A stretch of DNA of 64,000 nucleotides from Pinguiococcus pyrenoidosus. Taxonomy: Eukaryota; Sar; Pinguiophyceae; Pinguiochrysidales; Pinguiochrysidaceae. The translations under genes and the position numbers were made by a program. The notes below the pieces were generated by a model. The model was not told where the DNA came from, ran no database searches, and saw nothing but the letters and a program-made list of their open reading frames with translations. How positions within the stretch are numbered: position 1 is the first letter of the stretch; each line of letters begins with the position of its first letter. Below are positions 21,668 to 31,827 of this stretch, in pieces. Location: positions 62,001-126,000 of the forward strand of contig JAAMXY010000665.1 in the NCBI GenBank assembly GCA_019677205.1, written 5' to 3'.

Positions 21668-23460
21668 ATGGAAGACGAGTGGCATGAGTCCACGCTGAAC
21701 GCGGACGACCGCGCGGCGGAGGCCGCGCGGCGTCTGCAGATGCAGCGCGAGGCCAGCATCGAGGCTGCGGAGCGAGAGGTGGACGAGGTGCTGTTGGAGG
21801 CGCTGGACAGTCGCGACCGCATGACCGTGCTGCGCTTTGAACAAGTGCTCTACAAGTTCATGAAGAACGGGAGCGCCGGCCACCAGGACTTCCCGTCCTT
21901 GGGCAGCTACCACCGCCTTCTGCTGCACAAGGTAGGCGCGGAGCCAGACAGCCCCGTCACGTGGAGAGCTGGCACCCAACTCGACTCCCACAGGTGGTGA
22001 ATCGCTTTCAGCTCATGGCCCAGCCGTTGGAGGAGGCTTATGGCCCGGGGATGCCGCCGGGCCACTGCGGGATCCGCGTGTGGAAGTTGGAGCACTCGCG
22101 CCTGCCCAACGCGGCGCTCTTCAAGCTGGTGCAGGTGCGGCAGCGTCGCAATTCCGCGTCTCAGGCGGCGCCAGACCCTTCCGGCGCCGGGGCGAGCCCG
22201 TCGCGGGCCGGCGCGGCGCCGATGATGCGGCAGCCGAACCGCGTGCTCAAGCGGGATCCGAGGAGACAACCCAAGGCCTCGACTCAGGGGGCGAAGAACG
22301 AGAGCAAGCAGCAGCCGCAGCAGAGCCGGGAGGCCGCGTACGCCGCCGCCCGAGCGCGCATTTTTGGGGAGAGTCCGACTTCCAGTCCGAGTGAGAGCCA
22401 GAGCACGAGTCCCAGCCCCAGCCCCAATCCGGAAGGGGCTGCGGCGACGACGGGCAAGTCGAGGAACAGGAGAAGGAAGCCAAGGGGATCCTTGGGCTCC
22501 ACTTCGCAGCAAAGCGCCAGCGCATCAGCGGAGTGGAGGGAAAACGCCGAGGCGGAGAGCGCCGACGCGCCCGATCCGGAGCCGGAGCTGCCCTCGAGCA
22601 CCGTGCAACAGAGGGAACCGGAGCGGGTGGTGCTGAGCGCGGGGCCAGATGCCAAGGACGACGTGGGATTCAATTTACAGCGGGGCGGAGGGAGAGAAGG
22701 TTTGAGGACGACCGTGGCGCAGGCGAAAGAAGGGGAAGAAGCAGGACCAGGCCCGGGCGATTCCTACGGGGAGAGGCCGAGCGGCCCCGACATCGCTGAA
22801 GAGGGTGCCGGGGCCGATGAGCGATCGGGCGCCGTTGATGCGAGCGAGTGGATCGAGACGCGGGCGCGGAGGAGATCGGGGGTTGAACTCCAGGATCCCG
22901 ACTTCAATCGAAACTATGCCTACTACCGGCCAAACTACCCGCCTCAGGCGAGGCCGCCGCCGGGCCCGCCGCCGCCGACCTTCTTCGCGGTACAACCCGC
23001 GCAGGTGGCCGTGTATGTGGAGAGCCCTCCGGCGCAGGGAGCTCCGCAGCATCCGCATCCGGGTGCGCCACCGGGCGCACCCGCTGCCGCCGCCCCGCGT
23101 GTGGTGTACGTGCCCGCCGGTTCCTTTGCTGGCGCGATGCCCAGTCCGGGAGGCCAAGCGGGGGCTCCGCAGCCCGGTTTTGCTTATCAGGGGCTGTACC
23201 AAGCTGCGCCAATCACCATGGCCTCGATGTACGGGCCGGGAGGAGCGGACCCGAGGATGATGCCCCATTCTCAAGGCCAGCTGTCTCAAGGCCAGCTGTA
23301 CGCGCAGAACGTGAACCAGCAGGCCAGACCAGCCGCTTCCCAGGCGAGGGTCCCATACGGACAGCAACCGCGAGGCTACTTCGCTGGGCCACGACCAGTC
23401 GCAGCGAACAACACGAGAACGCCGAGCTCGTATCAGGAGAACTTCCCCCCGCTCGGGTAG
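21668..23460 (+). CDS. R3H-SUZ domain RNA-binding protein (R3HDM/Encore-like)
   Basis: Proteins with adjacent R3H and SUZ domains bind single-stranded RNA and are associated with mRNP granules. Exons are 21668..21931 and 21994..23460, giving 576 aa; the start is in a GCCATGG context. The R3H domain (residues ~48-105) is RMTVLRFEQVLYKFM, then SYHRLLLHKVVNRFQL, containing the R-x3-H motif (R-LLL-H) and split by the 62-nt intron. Next comes GIRVWKLEHSRLP. The SUZ domain is around PNRVLKRDPRR with SREAAYAAARARIFGE. The remainder is disordered: a Ser/Gln/Pro-rich middle and a C-terminal Pro/Gly/Gln/Tyr-rich low-complexity tail (RPPPGPPPPTFF, several YxP and AQ repeats), typical of granule-forming RNA-binding proteins. 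Confidence 0.88.
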
Positions 23461-23767
23461 GTTGGCGGTGCGCACCGCACGTTGCCCTGACGTCGGGTGG
23501 TGCACTGAGCTGTGATCTTGATTCTTGAGTGGGGTTCACGTGGTGCCATCTCAATTTTGACAAGAAAAGGCAATTCTGTGACGTAGTTGTAGCTTCTTGC
23601 ATGTGTAACACTAGAGCATTCATTGCCACATTTGGCCTTTGGACTCCGGCTTCGTGGCGGAGCCATCTCTCTTGCATGGCAAAGTTCTGACTATCGAACT
23701 ATCAAGGACCACAAAACTGTGAGACAAAGACACGGGACCGCAGGCAACTCTCAAAAGCGCAAGTGGG
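23461..23767. other. Convergent 3' intergenic region
   Basis: This is 307 nt between the stops of the R3H gene and the molybdate transporter. Nothing is recognised. Confidence 0.4.
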
Positions 23768-25700
23768 TCACTCCTCGATGGACTGCCACCTCCTCGCAAA
23801 CTGCTGCTGTGCCCACCATCTGGCGTTGAGCACGAGCACGGCACTCGCGCCTGCGGCAAATCCAATAAAGGTCTTGTGGACCAGGGCGGTGATGGCCGTG
23901 AGCAAGAGAATGAACCATCCCTGTCCAAAGCAGGACCTTCGCACTTCTTCGCTTTGCTTCAGGCCTGAGATCGCGAGCTCTAGGCCGGCGACCAGGAGGA
24001 GAGCGCCGAGCACAGTTTCGGGGAACTCGTCAAGAGCTAGCTCGAGGCTAGAGCCGAAGAGCAGGCCGAGCAGGATCTTCGCGACACCCAGGAATATCAC
24101 TGCCGTGCCGTAGCGAGCGCCGAAGCGGTGCTGCGCCGCCAACCCGCCGGCACCGTGGCAGACTGGCATGATGCCAAACCAGCACCCTGTTGTCGGGCAC
24201 ACGTCATCAGCTTCAAGATCAGTCTCTCCTGCGGGTGAGGCACGGCCGCCTACCGATCAGATTACAAAGGCTCACGCTGAGCGCAATCTTGCTCGCACTT
24301 GCTCCCCGGCTAGCGAAAGAGGAAGCGGTTTGCATGATTGTTAGGATCCCTGTGATCAAGGCGTGCACCTCGCCGGGTAGAGGCATACCTTCCGTACAGC
24401 TCGTAGCTCAGTGCGGACACGGCGACGACGGAATTTAGCGTCGTCAGGGGAATCTGAGGCAGAGCGCCCTCGATGAAGCCGTAGCGGAAATCGCTTCCGT
24501 CAAGATCGTGTGCCGTAGGCCTGCTTGGGCCCCACCTTGGTGGGCAGTCGTGGGATCCAACGGAAAATCAGTCGGTGATCTCTCATGCACCAGACGCACC
24601 AGACGCACCAGACGCACCAAACGCACCAAACGCACCAAACGCATCAAACGCATCAAACGCACCAAACGCATCAAACGCACCAAATACCACGTACGACGAA
24701 ATCGGTAGTGGAATCAGCCGTACCTCAGTTCTTCAGCGACTTTGTCGCTGGTGGCGAAGGTCAGGATCAGCCCCACGACAAACAGGATCAGCGCGGTCGG
24801 GACCTTGCCATCACTTTTCGGCGCGTCGCCTTCGCTGGCTAGCTCGGTAGCGTCAAGTCTATCTTTGCCACCCGCTTCCAAGGCGTCTTCGGCGCCTCCG
24901 TCCGTCGATCCGGACTCGTCTGAAGTACTGTCTCCGTCGGCGTTGCTCCTCAACGGAGCGCGCTGGGTTGCGGGCGCGAACTGCAAGTATGGTGCGGGAT
25001 CGTCGCAGCAAGACGAGGCTTCCGCCGGAGTGCCATCCTCGCTGAGGCGCTCGCGGAACGTCACTGCAAACACGATGCAAACGCCCGCCGTGAGCAGTCC
25101 ATCGATGCTGAGCCATTTCCGCAGCTCGTCGTCCTCGTCGAAGACCAGGTAGTTCAGCCCCCTCCGGGCCAGGCTGAGTCCCAGGCCCATCTGGATGCCT
25201 TTCACCAGCGGCAGCGGGATGATGGCGGTGATGGCGTCCGCCACGCGGCGGCCTTCCCATCGCGACGGCAGCACCGCGAGCAGAAACACCCAAACAGACG
25301 TCAGGATGCCCGCCGCGAGCGTCTGCAAGGCAGCACGGGCTCAGCTGTCGACCTCCTCTTGCACACGTGCGCATCTCGCCAGTACCTGGTCCAGCGTCAG
25401 GTCCTCCGCAATGGCCACAGCGCCGATATTCTTCATGGGCTGCACGGGGATGGGGATTCCGAAGATCGCGCCACACACGATGTTGTAGATCCCGGTGCCG
25501 ATGAGGGTGGTGCCAACGTCCAGGTCGACATGCTGCGCGAGGCCGACCTAGAGGAGAGCAGAGGTGAGCCACCCGCGCCGGATCTTGCATTGCGTTGTGG
25601 CCTCTCGGACCAGGAAGGGGATGAAAACGCCCAAGTCCCCTAAACTTCCGGCCACTTCCGTCCAGGTCAGCTGTCTCCATTGCGCGCGCAGCCACTCCAT
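23768..25700 (-). CDS. MOT1: MOT1-family molybdate transporter
   Basis: MOT1 (SULTR5) proteins import molybdate for molybdenum-cofactor synthesis. Six exons are predicted: 25700..25611, 25547..25386, 25322..24724, 24520..24389, 24291..24254 (only 38 nt) and 24186..23768. These give 479 aa with every phase consistent. Family signatures are AGSLGDLGVFIPF, DVGTTLIGTGIYNIVCG, IFGIPIPVQPMKNI, PLPLVKGIQMGLGLS, ALPQIPLTTLNSVVAVSAL and GCWFGIMPVCHGAGGLA followed by RFGARYG. About ten hydrophobic segments are visible. Exon 3 has a long acidic, Ser/Asp-rich loop (roughly residues 170-250) between membrane segments. The 203-nt intron 24521..24723 is mostly a 9-bp minisatellite. The gene is divergent from IMPDH. 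Confidence 0.92.
24587..24685. repeat. 9-bp minisatellite inside MOT1 intron
   Basis: About eleven head-to-tail copies of gcaccaaac / gcaccagac / gcatcaaac fill much of the third MOT1 intron. Because the unit is 9 bp, all plus frames stay open, which creates spurious His-Gln-Thr and Asn-Ala-Pro ORFs. Confidence 0.95.
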
Positions 25701-26695
25701 GCTGTAGCTGCTCGCCACGCTGCCTTGGGCAGCGGTGCAATGCGCCCAGAGCAACTGCACAGCGGAAGATGCTGCGGGCGGCGTGGAGAGAGCGGCGAAG
25801 TGCAAGTGCATGCGTTGTGCGAGCTGTAACAGAGCGAAATAGAAGAAGATGATCCTAGAAGATCAGCGCAGAGTACATGTACTGGAGTAGCGAACATGCT
25901 GCCGCGCGGGATTGGCTTTTTGCTCAAAATTGAAGCTTTCAAACTGTGGAAGAGCTGATGCAGAGCTTCGCAGGCTGCTGAGGTTTCTTTGAATTGCCAT
26001 CTGTCTTGGCTGGGGAGCAGTACAGTACCGTACTGGGCGTACTGGTGCATGTATTTGCACGCCGCGCCTCTCTTGGCGGGGCGGCGTCTTGGCTGGGCGG
26101 CGCCGCAGAGCAGGCGCGCCACTTGCGAGCGTACGAGGCTCACTCTCAGGACCACGGAGCGACGCCTGCGCGCGGTGCGTGGTGCAAGGTGCAAGTCGCG
26201 ACGTCGCAAGAGACGAAAGCGAAGAAGTCAAAAAGTGAGACAAACGTTCAAAACAGCAAAACAGGGAAAAGGCCTCGTGCATTCTACGCTCAAATAGCTG
26301 GAAAGAAATCAGATTGACGCGCGAACACCCCTTCGGGATTGGGTAGCTGGCACGTTCTAATTGGTCTCCACCCTTCTCGATCCCAAGCATCGCGATTCGA
26401 CTGGCCACCTCCCGCTTTCAAACCAAAACCTCAATTCTCAACCATTTGAAATCGCGCGGACCGAGTTCTGGCGTTGCGAGCCGGCTTCACATCCGACCGT
26501 ATCTGAAGCCGCCCGGAAACAAATCTGCAGCGAGGCGGTTGGGATCTGAAGGTTGGCGAAGGGGTCCGTCCGAAAGTCGCGGGCAAAAAGGTGAAGTTCA
26601 TCCGCCGTCCGAAGAGTCTGGCGCCGCCACCCACCGGACGACTCGACCCGCGCTGTCGCCCTGTACCACAGCTCTCTCTTCCTCGAAAATCCAGC
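25701..26695. other. Divergent intergenic region (1 kb)
   Basis: The interval should hold the promoters of MOT1 (left) and IMPDH (right). Short ORFs are present on both strands but none shows a domain. No RNA gene is recognised. Confidence 0.4.
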
Positions 26696-28639
26696 ATGTC
26701 CAAACTGAACGGCAGCGCCAAAGACGTGTCCACCGTGGACGGCTACTCCGCTACCGATGTGTTTGAAGGGGTAAGAAGAGCAAGTGAAGTGCAACTTGCA
26801 GGGCGCGAAGCGCGTGCGGCGTCCGCGCCGCCTCGCAGCGGTGCTCCTCGCCCAGTTGTGGTGTGGAAGCTCCTGCGGAAGTGAAAAGCCATCAGTTGGG
26901 CAGAGGGTCCATGTGAAAGTGCAGAGCGCCGCGGAATCCGAAAGGGCGACGGAAGAATTCCGACGATGACACCTGTGTCTTGCGCCACCCAAGGGCCACG
27001 GATGCACGGGCTACACGTACGACGACCTCATCCTCCTCCCGGGCCACATCGACTTCGGCGTGGAGGACGTGGCGCTGGAGACCAACGTCACCAAGAAGAT
27101 CAAGGTGAAGCTGCCGATCGTGTCGTCGCCGATGGACACGGTGACCGAGGCGAAGATGGCCATCGCCATGGCTCTCCATGGAGGGTGCGTTGTGTTTTGC
27201 TTTGTTCTCTTTTGGCTTCTTTGGTTCTGTTCTGGCTTGTTTTGTTGTGTTTTTGTGTTGTGTTTTTGTTTTGTTTGGTGTCGTTTCTAGTGGAGAAGGA
27301 TGCTGACCTCTTTGAAGCTTCCGGTGTCTCGGGCTGACATTCCCTCTCGCTCTTCTCGCTTCCCGTACGTAGACTGGGCGTTGTTCACTACAACTGCACG
27401 ATTGAGGAGCAGGCGGATTTTGTTCGTCAAGTCAAGAAGTACAAGAATGGCTTCATCACGGAGCCGGTGTGCCTGAGCCCCGAGCATACCATCGCGGACG
27501 TGGACAGCGTGAAGGAGCGCTTCGGCTACTCGGGAATTCCCATCACGGAGGAGGGCAAGATGCACTCCCGCCTCCTTGGCATCGTGTCCTCGCGCGACTC
27601 GGACTTCGTCGAGGACCGCTCGACCCCTCTCCGGGACATCATGAGCACGAAGCTCGTCACCGCCCCAGAGGGCGTCAGTCTCCGCGAGGCGAACGCGCTG
27701 CTGAAGAGCGCCAAGAAGGGCAAGCTGCCCGTCGTCAACGCCGCTGGCGAGCTCGTCGCCCTCATCAGCCGCACGGACTTGAAGAAGGCCCGTGACTTTC
27801 CCAACGCCACCTACGACTCCAACAAGCAGCTCATCGTCGGCGCGGCCATCGGGACGCGTCCCAACGATCGGGAACGGCTCGCGGCGCTCTCCGAGGCCGG
27901 CGTCGATGTGATCGTCATCGACTCCAGCCAGGGAGACTCGGTCTACCAGCATGACATGATTCGGCACATCAAGACCAACTATCCGCACCTGGAGGTCATT
28001 GGTGGAAACGTGGTGACAAAGAGGCAGGCGCTGCACCTGATCCAGGCTGGCGTCGACGGTCTCCGAGTTGGTATGGGCATCGGATCGATCTGCACGACGC
28101 AGGAGGTGTGCGCAGTTGGCAGGGCGCAGGCCTCGGCCGTGTACAAGACCGCGCAGCTCGCCGCTAGGTTCGGTGTGCCGGTCATTGCGGACGGCGGTGT
28201 GTCTTCGACGGGACACATCATGAAGGCCTTGAGCGTGGGCGCGTCCGCGGTGATGATGGGCAGCATGCTGGCCGGCACCGAGGAGGCCCCGGGCGAGTAC
28301 TTCTTCCAGGACGGCGTCCGGCTCAAGCGCTACCGAGGCATGGGATCCATCGAAGCGATGACGAAGGGATCGGACAAGCGGTACTTCGCCTCGGTAGCTC
28401 GCGTGAAGGTAGCACAGGGCGTTAGCGGCAGCGTTGTTGATAAGGGCCCCCTGTCGAGGTATGTGCCGTACCTCGCCCAGGGAGTCAAGCACGGAATGCA
28501 GGACGCCGGCTTCTCCACCGTAGCAGAGCTCCACGTCGCGTTGTACAGCGGGGAGCTTCGCTTCGAGCTGCGCTCGCCGGCGGCTCAGAGGGAAGGTGGC
28601 GTGCATGACCTGTACTCGTTTGAGAAGCGGATGTTCTAA
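26696..28639 (+). CDS. IMPDH: Inosine-5'-monophosphate dehydrogenase
   Basis: IMPDH oxidises IMP to XMP with NAD+, the rate-limiting step of guanine nucleotide synthesis. Exons are 26696..26770, 26994..27184 and 27373..28639, giving 510 aa, close to the 514 of human IMPDH. The N-terminal barrel part has [15 protein letters not shown] and [13 protein letters not shown] pair occupies about residues 112-230 ([39 protein letters not shown] type). The catalytic loop is GSICTTQEV with the nucleophilic Cys. Further motifs are [23 protein letters not shown] and the flap YRGMGS. The last residues are EKRMF. The sequence is of the eukaryotic type. Intron 2 (27185..27372) contains a long T/G-rich tract at about 27190-27290, and no targeting peptide is visible. 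Confidence 0.96.
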
Positions 28640-28823
28640 GGATGTGCACAAGAAGAACCCTCCCACCAACCAGAAGAAGATCGTAGACGTTTTTTAATAT
28701 CCTCTAGCATCCGTGCCTGCATCGGCTCGATCTCCATGCACGCGGTACCGATTTCGGGCAGGATGTGCATCGTCCGGCGCAGGACCAAAAAGCAAAAAGC
28801 ATCGCGACGCTACTTCTACCATC

Positions 28824-30615
28824 TCACGATCGGATGGGGCTGCCGACACCGCCCGGCGATGCATCCGTGCGCCTGCCTTTGGGCCCCGGCATCATGAACC
28901 TGCCCGGTCGCTCGGCCGGCGGTGATGCCTCGCTGGTCCGCGGCTCCGACGGCTCGCTTTCGAACACTTCTAGCTTGGGGAACGCCGTTTCGGACTTGCC
29001 CGTCTCCTCCCTGGCGATCTTCTTATCGATCTGCTCCAGGAAGAAAGCGTACATCTCTCTTTCAGAAATCTGCGGACACGCCGCCGTGAGGGGCGGCGGT
29101 AAAAACTGCCAGCCAGGGCGTCGGGTGGGATTGTTCATGCGCTGCTGGAGAGCGCTTTTGAACCGCTGCTGGATACAACGCGCCCGCGATTCGGACGACT
29201 GCCTCGGGATCCCCGCAGAGAAGTCCTCGCTGCTCTGCGAGCTGCTCGGGTTCGTGCCTCCTCCGGCTCCAGAGACCTTTGCCCGCTCCTGAGCCTTGTC
29301 CCTCGAAGTTCCCGTGTCGGAGTCCTTATGCTGCGCGGGAGGTCCGCGAAGCGGCAGATCCATGGCCCCGTAGTAGTCCGGATCAGGCAGCTTCTCATCC
29401 AAGGCTTCAGCGCCGTAGAGCTGCAGGCCCTCCAGCTCTCCAGCCGTTATCCCTTGCCGGATGAGCGCCAGTTCCGAGGGCATCTCCTCGCGATGATGGC
29501 GCCTCCCCTGGCTCTCCTGCGCGATCCAGTCGTGGCTTGGGGGCCGCGATTCGAGGACCGTGGCGTCGCTGCCTCTTTGGTACTCCTTCCAAGCGTCCGA
29601 GTCAGTAGCTGAATGGAAGGTTGGCGCCTCAGGCACGGCGCTGGCGGAGCTGAAGAGAGCCCCCAGAAATCCAAAGAACCCGCTCTCCTCCGCGGTCGCT
29701 TTCGAAGCCTCGGGATGCACATCGAGGGAGCGCCCCTCGTTCCCGTCGGAAAGTCCTTTGCTCTGGCTGGCCGCAGAGGCTTGTGTGTCCTTCTCAGCTT
29801 GATCGCAGTCCCCCTCCGCCATCACCTCTTCGTCTTCCGCAGGCCCGGCGAGCAGCACTCGTATCGTGCTGCCGACGTACGCGAGGCGGTTGAGATGCGC
29901 CGGAAGGGGCTCTCCGAGCAGCTCCAGGATGAAGCGATCGACAAAATGATTGCAGTTGCAGTCCGTCAGATCGTACTGGTCTCCGCCAAACTCCAGCTCG
30001 AGGCGGCCAAGGATCCGCTGCACACTCGACCACGGGCCCAAAAAGTGCCTAGGATGCACGGAGCTTGTCAGCTGGCTGTCCCGGGGCAGAGCTTCTTCTC
30101 GCGCCCTTTTCTCCTGTGCCTTGTCTTTCTCTCTCTTTCTCGCTCTTGCTCCCTTGCTCTCTCACCCTTTCAATCTCAGCATACGAAGTATGGTTAAACA
30201 CGCATTACCTCCCAAAAAAATCGAGGGCAACTCCCGGCATTTTTGTGTCCCATTCCTTCTCTCTCTCTCTTTCTTTCTTTTCTCTCAATCCACAGCACTT
30301 GCTGCTCTTGGCTATTATTGGTCGTTTCGACGCCCTCGACACTCACCCGAGGTCCGTGGCTTCTGAGAAGACCGCACAGAGGCCCCGAGACGCTGGATCT
30401 CGCGGCTTGTGCTCGAAGATGCCGGCGTCCTTGGCAAAAGTGTACTCGGCGCCGGCGATCTCCACGCCCGTGTGGAAGCCTCCCAGGCCCAGCGCGTTCA
30501 GAAACGGGTTGAGCGACTCGAACGGCCCCACATGATAGACGTTCAGCCGCACAAGCCACTTCCTGGGCACTGAACTCCGCAAGCGAAGTCGATTGGTGCG
30601 CTTCGTGCGGCCCAT
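28824..30615 (-). CDS. PPPDE-family cysteine isopeptidase (DeSI/deubiquitinase-like)
   Basis: PPPDE proteins are papain-fold peptidases that remove SUMO or ubiquitin. Exons are 30615..30347 and 30048..28824, giving 497 aa. The domain spans about residues 20-150: VRLNVYHVGPFESLNPFL, then LGGFHTGVEIAGAEYTF with the catalytic His, and DLTDCNCNHFVDRF with the catalytic Cys. The family tail LPAHLNRLAYVGS follows. The splice between ATDLG and HFLGPW sits between the two catalytic residues. The C-terminal ~340 residues are acidic and mostly disordered with no recognised domain. They are much longer than in the animal DeSI proteins (about 170-190 aa), so this looks like a lineage-specific extension. 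Whether it acts on SUMO or ubiquitin cannot be told from sequence. Confidence 0.87.
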
Positions 30616-30905
30616 GTGGCGCACGATGCTGTTTTGCTCGCAACAGACGCTCGAACTCGCGCAAAGAATACGCGAGGAACACCCAGCGCCGAGGCCGGCT
30701 CTTTCGGCGAAAACCTCAGGATGCGATACCAAAAGTTGCGCTACGCGACAGAGGCAGCGAGAGCCAGTCAACACCGGCGGGTGGCGTGAGACTGCCGATG
30801 TCGAAGAGGAGAGAGAGAAAGAGAGGGTTTCCATGTTTGGGCTTTGGGAACTCCGTCAACAAGTGGCGAAAACGAAAACTGGTCCTTAACGTTCATCTCA
30901 AAAGC

Positions 30906-30992
30906 AGAAAAGTACGAAAGTCTATAGAGTGGAAAGGTAGAAAAATAGAAAAGTAGAAAAGCAGAAAAGTAGAAAAGTGGAAAATTAGCAGA
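30906..30992. repeat. Purine-rich simple repeat (gaaaagtagaaaagc type)
   Basis: An irregular tandem array of units such as agaaaagtagaaaagc runs for nearly 90 nt. The plus strand is almost pyrimidine-free except for scattered T and C. Confidence 0.85.
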
Positions 30993-31126
30993 AAAGTTCT
31001 TATTTTGGTTGTTCGTTTGTTGGAGGGAAAGAGCGAGAGAGCGAGAGAGCTTTGGAGATGTGTTTCGGACTGGTGCTTGACTCCTTCGGCAGCGTATCCA
31101 GGGTGTGTCGTCTTGCTGAACATGCC

Positions 31127-31183
31127 GAAGTCAAGTGCGGGATGCGAAGTCGAGTGCGGGATGCGAAGTCGAGTGCGGGATGC
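31127..31183. repeat. 19-bp tandem repeat, three copies
   Basis: The unit gaagtcgagtgcgggatgc is present three times without gaps; the first copy has one A for G change. Confidence 0.95.
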
Positions 31184-31483
31184 TGGACAAGGAATGCGAA
31201 GACTGGGAAAACCCGGTCATCAAGACTTCCGCTCTGATTTTTGTTCCTAGCCCCCTACAGACTGCACTCAGCTTTCACTGCACAGGATCGTGTCCGCTTC
31301 GTCGCGAGGTACATGTTCTTCGTGTATTCCTAACGTTCGCCGCGTCTCTTTTCCGCAGTCTCCTCCGTAGCTCGTGGTCGTGTCCTCCGACTGATCTTCT
31401 GGGAACGACGGATCCAACCCCGAGCTGCACGAACAGGCTCAATATCGAGAAGCACACACTTCCGGCTCTCCTGGCGATCAGCC

Positions 31484-31794
31484 CTACATTCGGTACTGGT
31501 TCTGCGGAAAGCCCTGCTGCATGCCCGGGCCCATCATGCCCGGCTGCTGCATCTGCATGGGCATCTGTCCCATCATCTGCGGCTGCTGGGGCTGCTGCTG
31601 CATCGGCATCTGACCCATCGAGCCCATCATCTGCGGCTGCTGCTGCGGCGGGCCGCCATTCAAGCTGGAGTTAGTCCACAGTTGCTCGCATCATCTCCAC
31701 AGAGGGGCATGCAGCTCTCTCTCTCTCTCTCTCTCACTCTCTCTCTCTCTCCCTCACTCACCTGCATCATGTTCGGGTTCTGTCCCATCATGCT

Positions 31795-31827
<33 letters not shown>

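Larger units (their letters stand above)
30616..31483. other. Intergenic region with two simple-repeat patches
   Basis: This lies between the PPPDE start and the epsin stop, both on the minus strand. It contains an A/G-rich repeat and a 19-bp tandem repeat, annotated separately, and no supported gene. Confidence 0.45.

Noticed and set aside
24575-24850. His-Gln-Thr repeat and Asn-Ala-Pro repeat proteins.
   Set aside because: They come from the 9-bp repeat inside the MOT1 intron.
27287-28669. 460-codon minus frame opposite IMPDH.
   Set aside because: IMPDH on the plus strand is unambiguous; this is a shadow frame.
31127-31183. Short repeats (19 bp, three copies) as a CRISPR-like array.
   Set aside because: The copies are contiguous with no spacers and the genome is eukaryotic.
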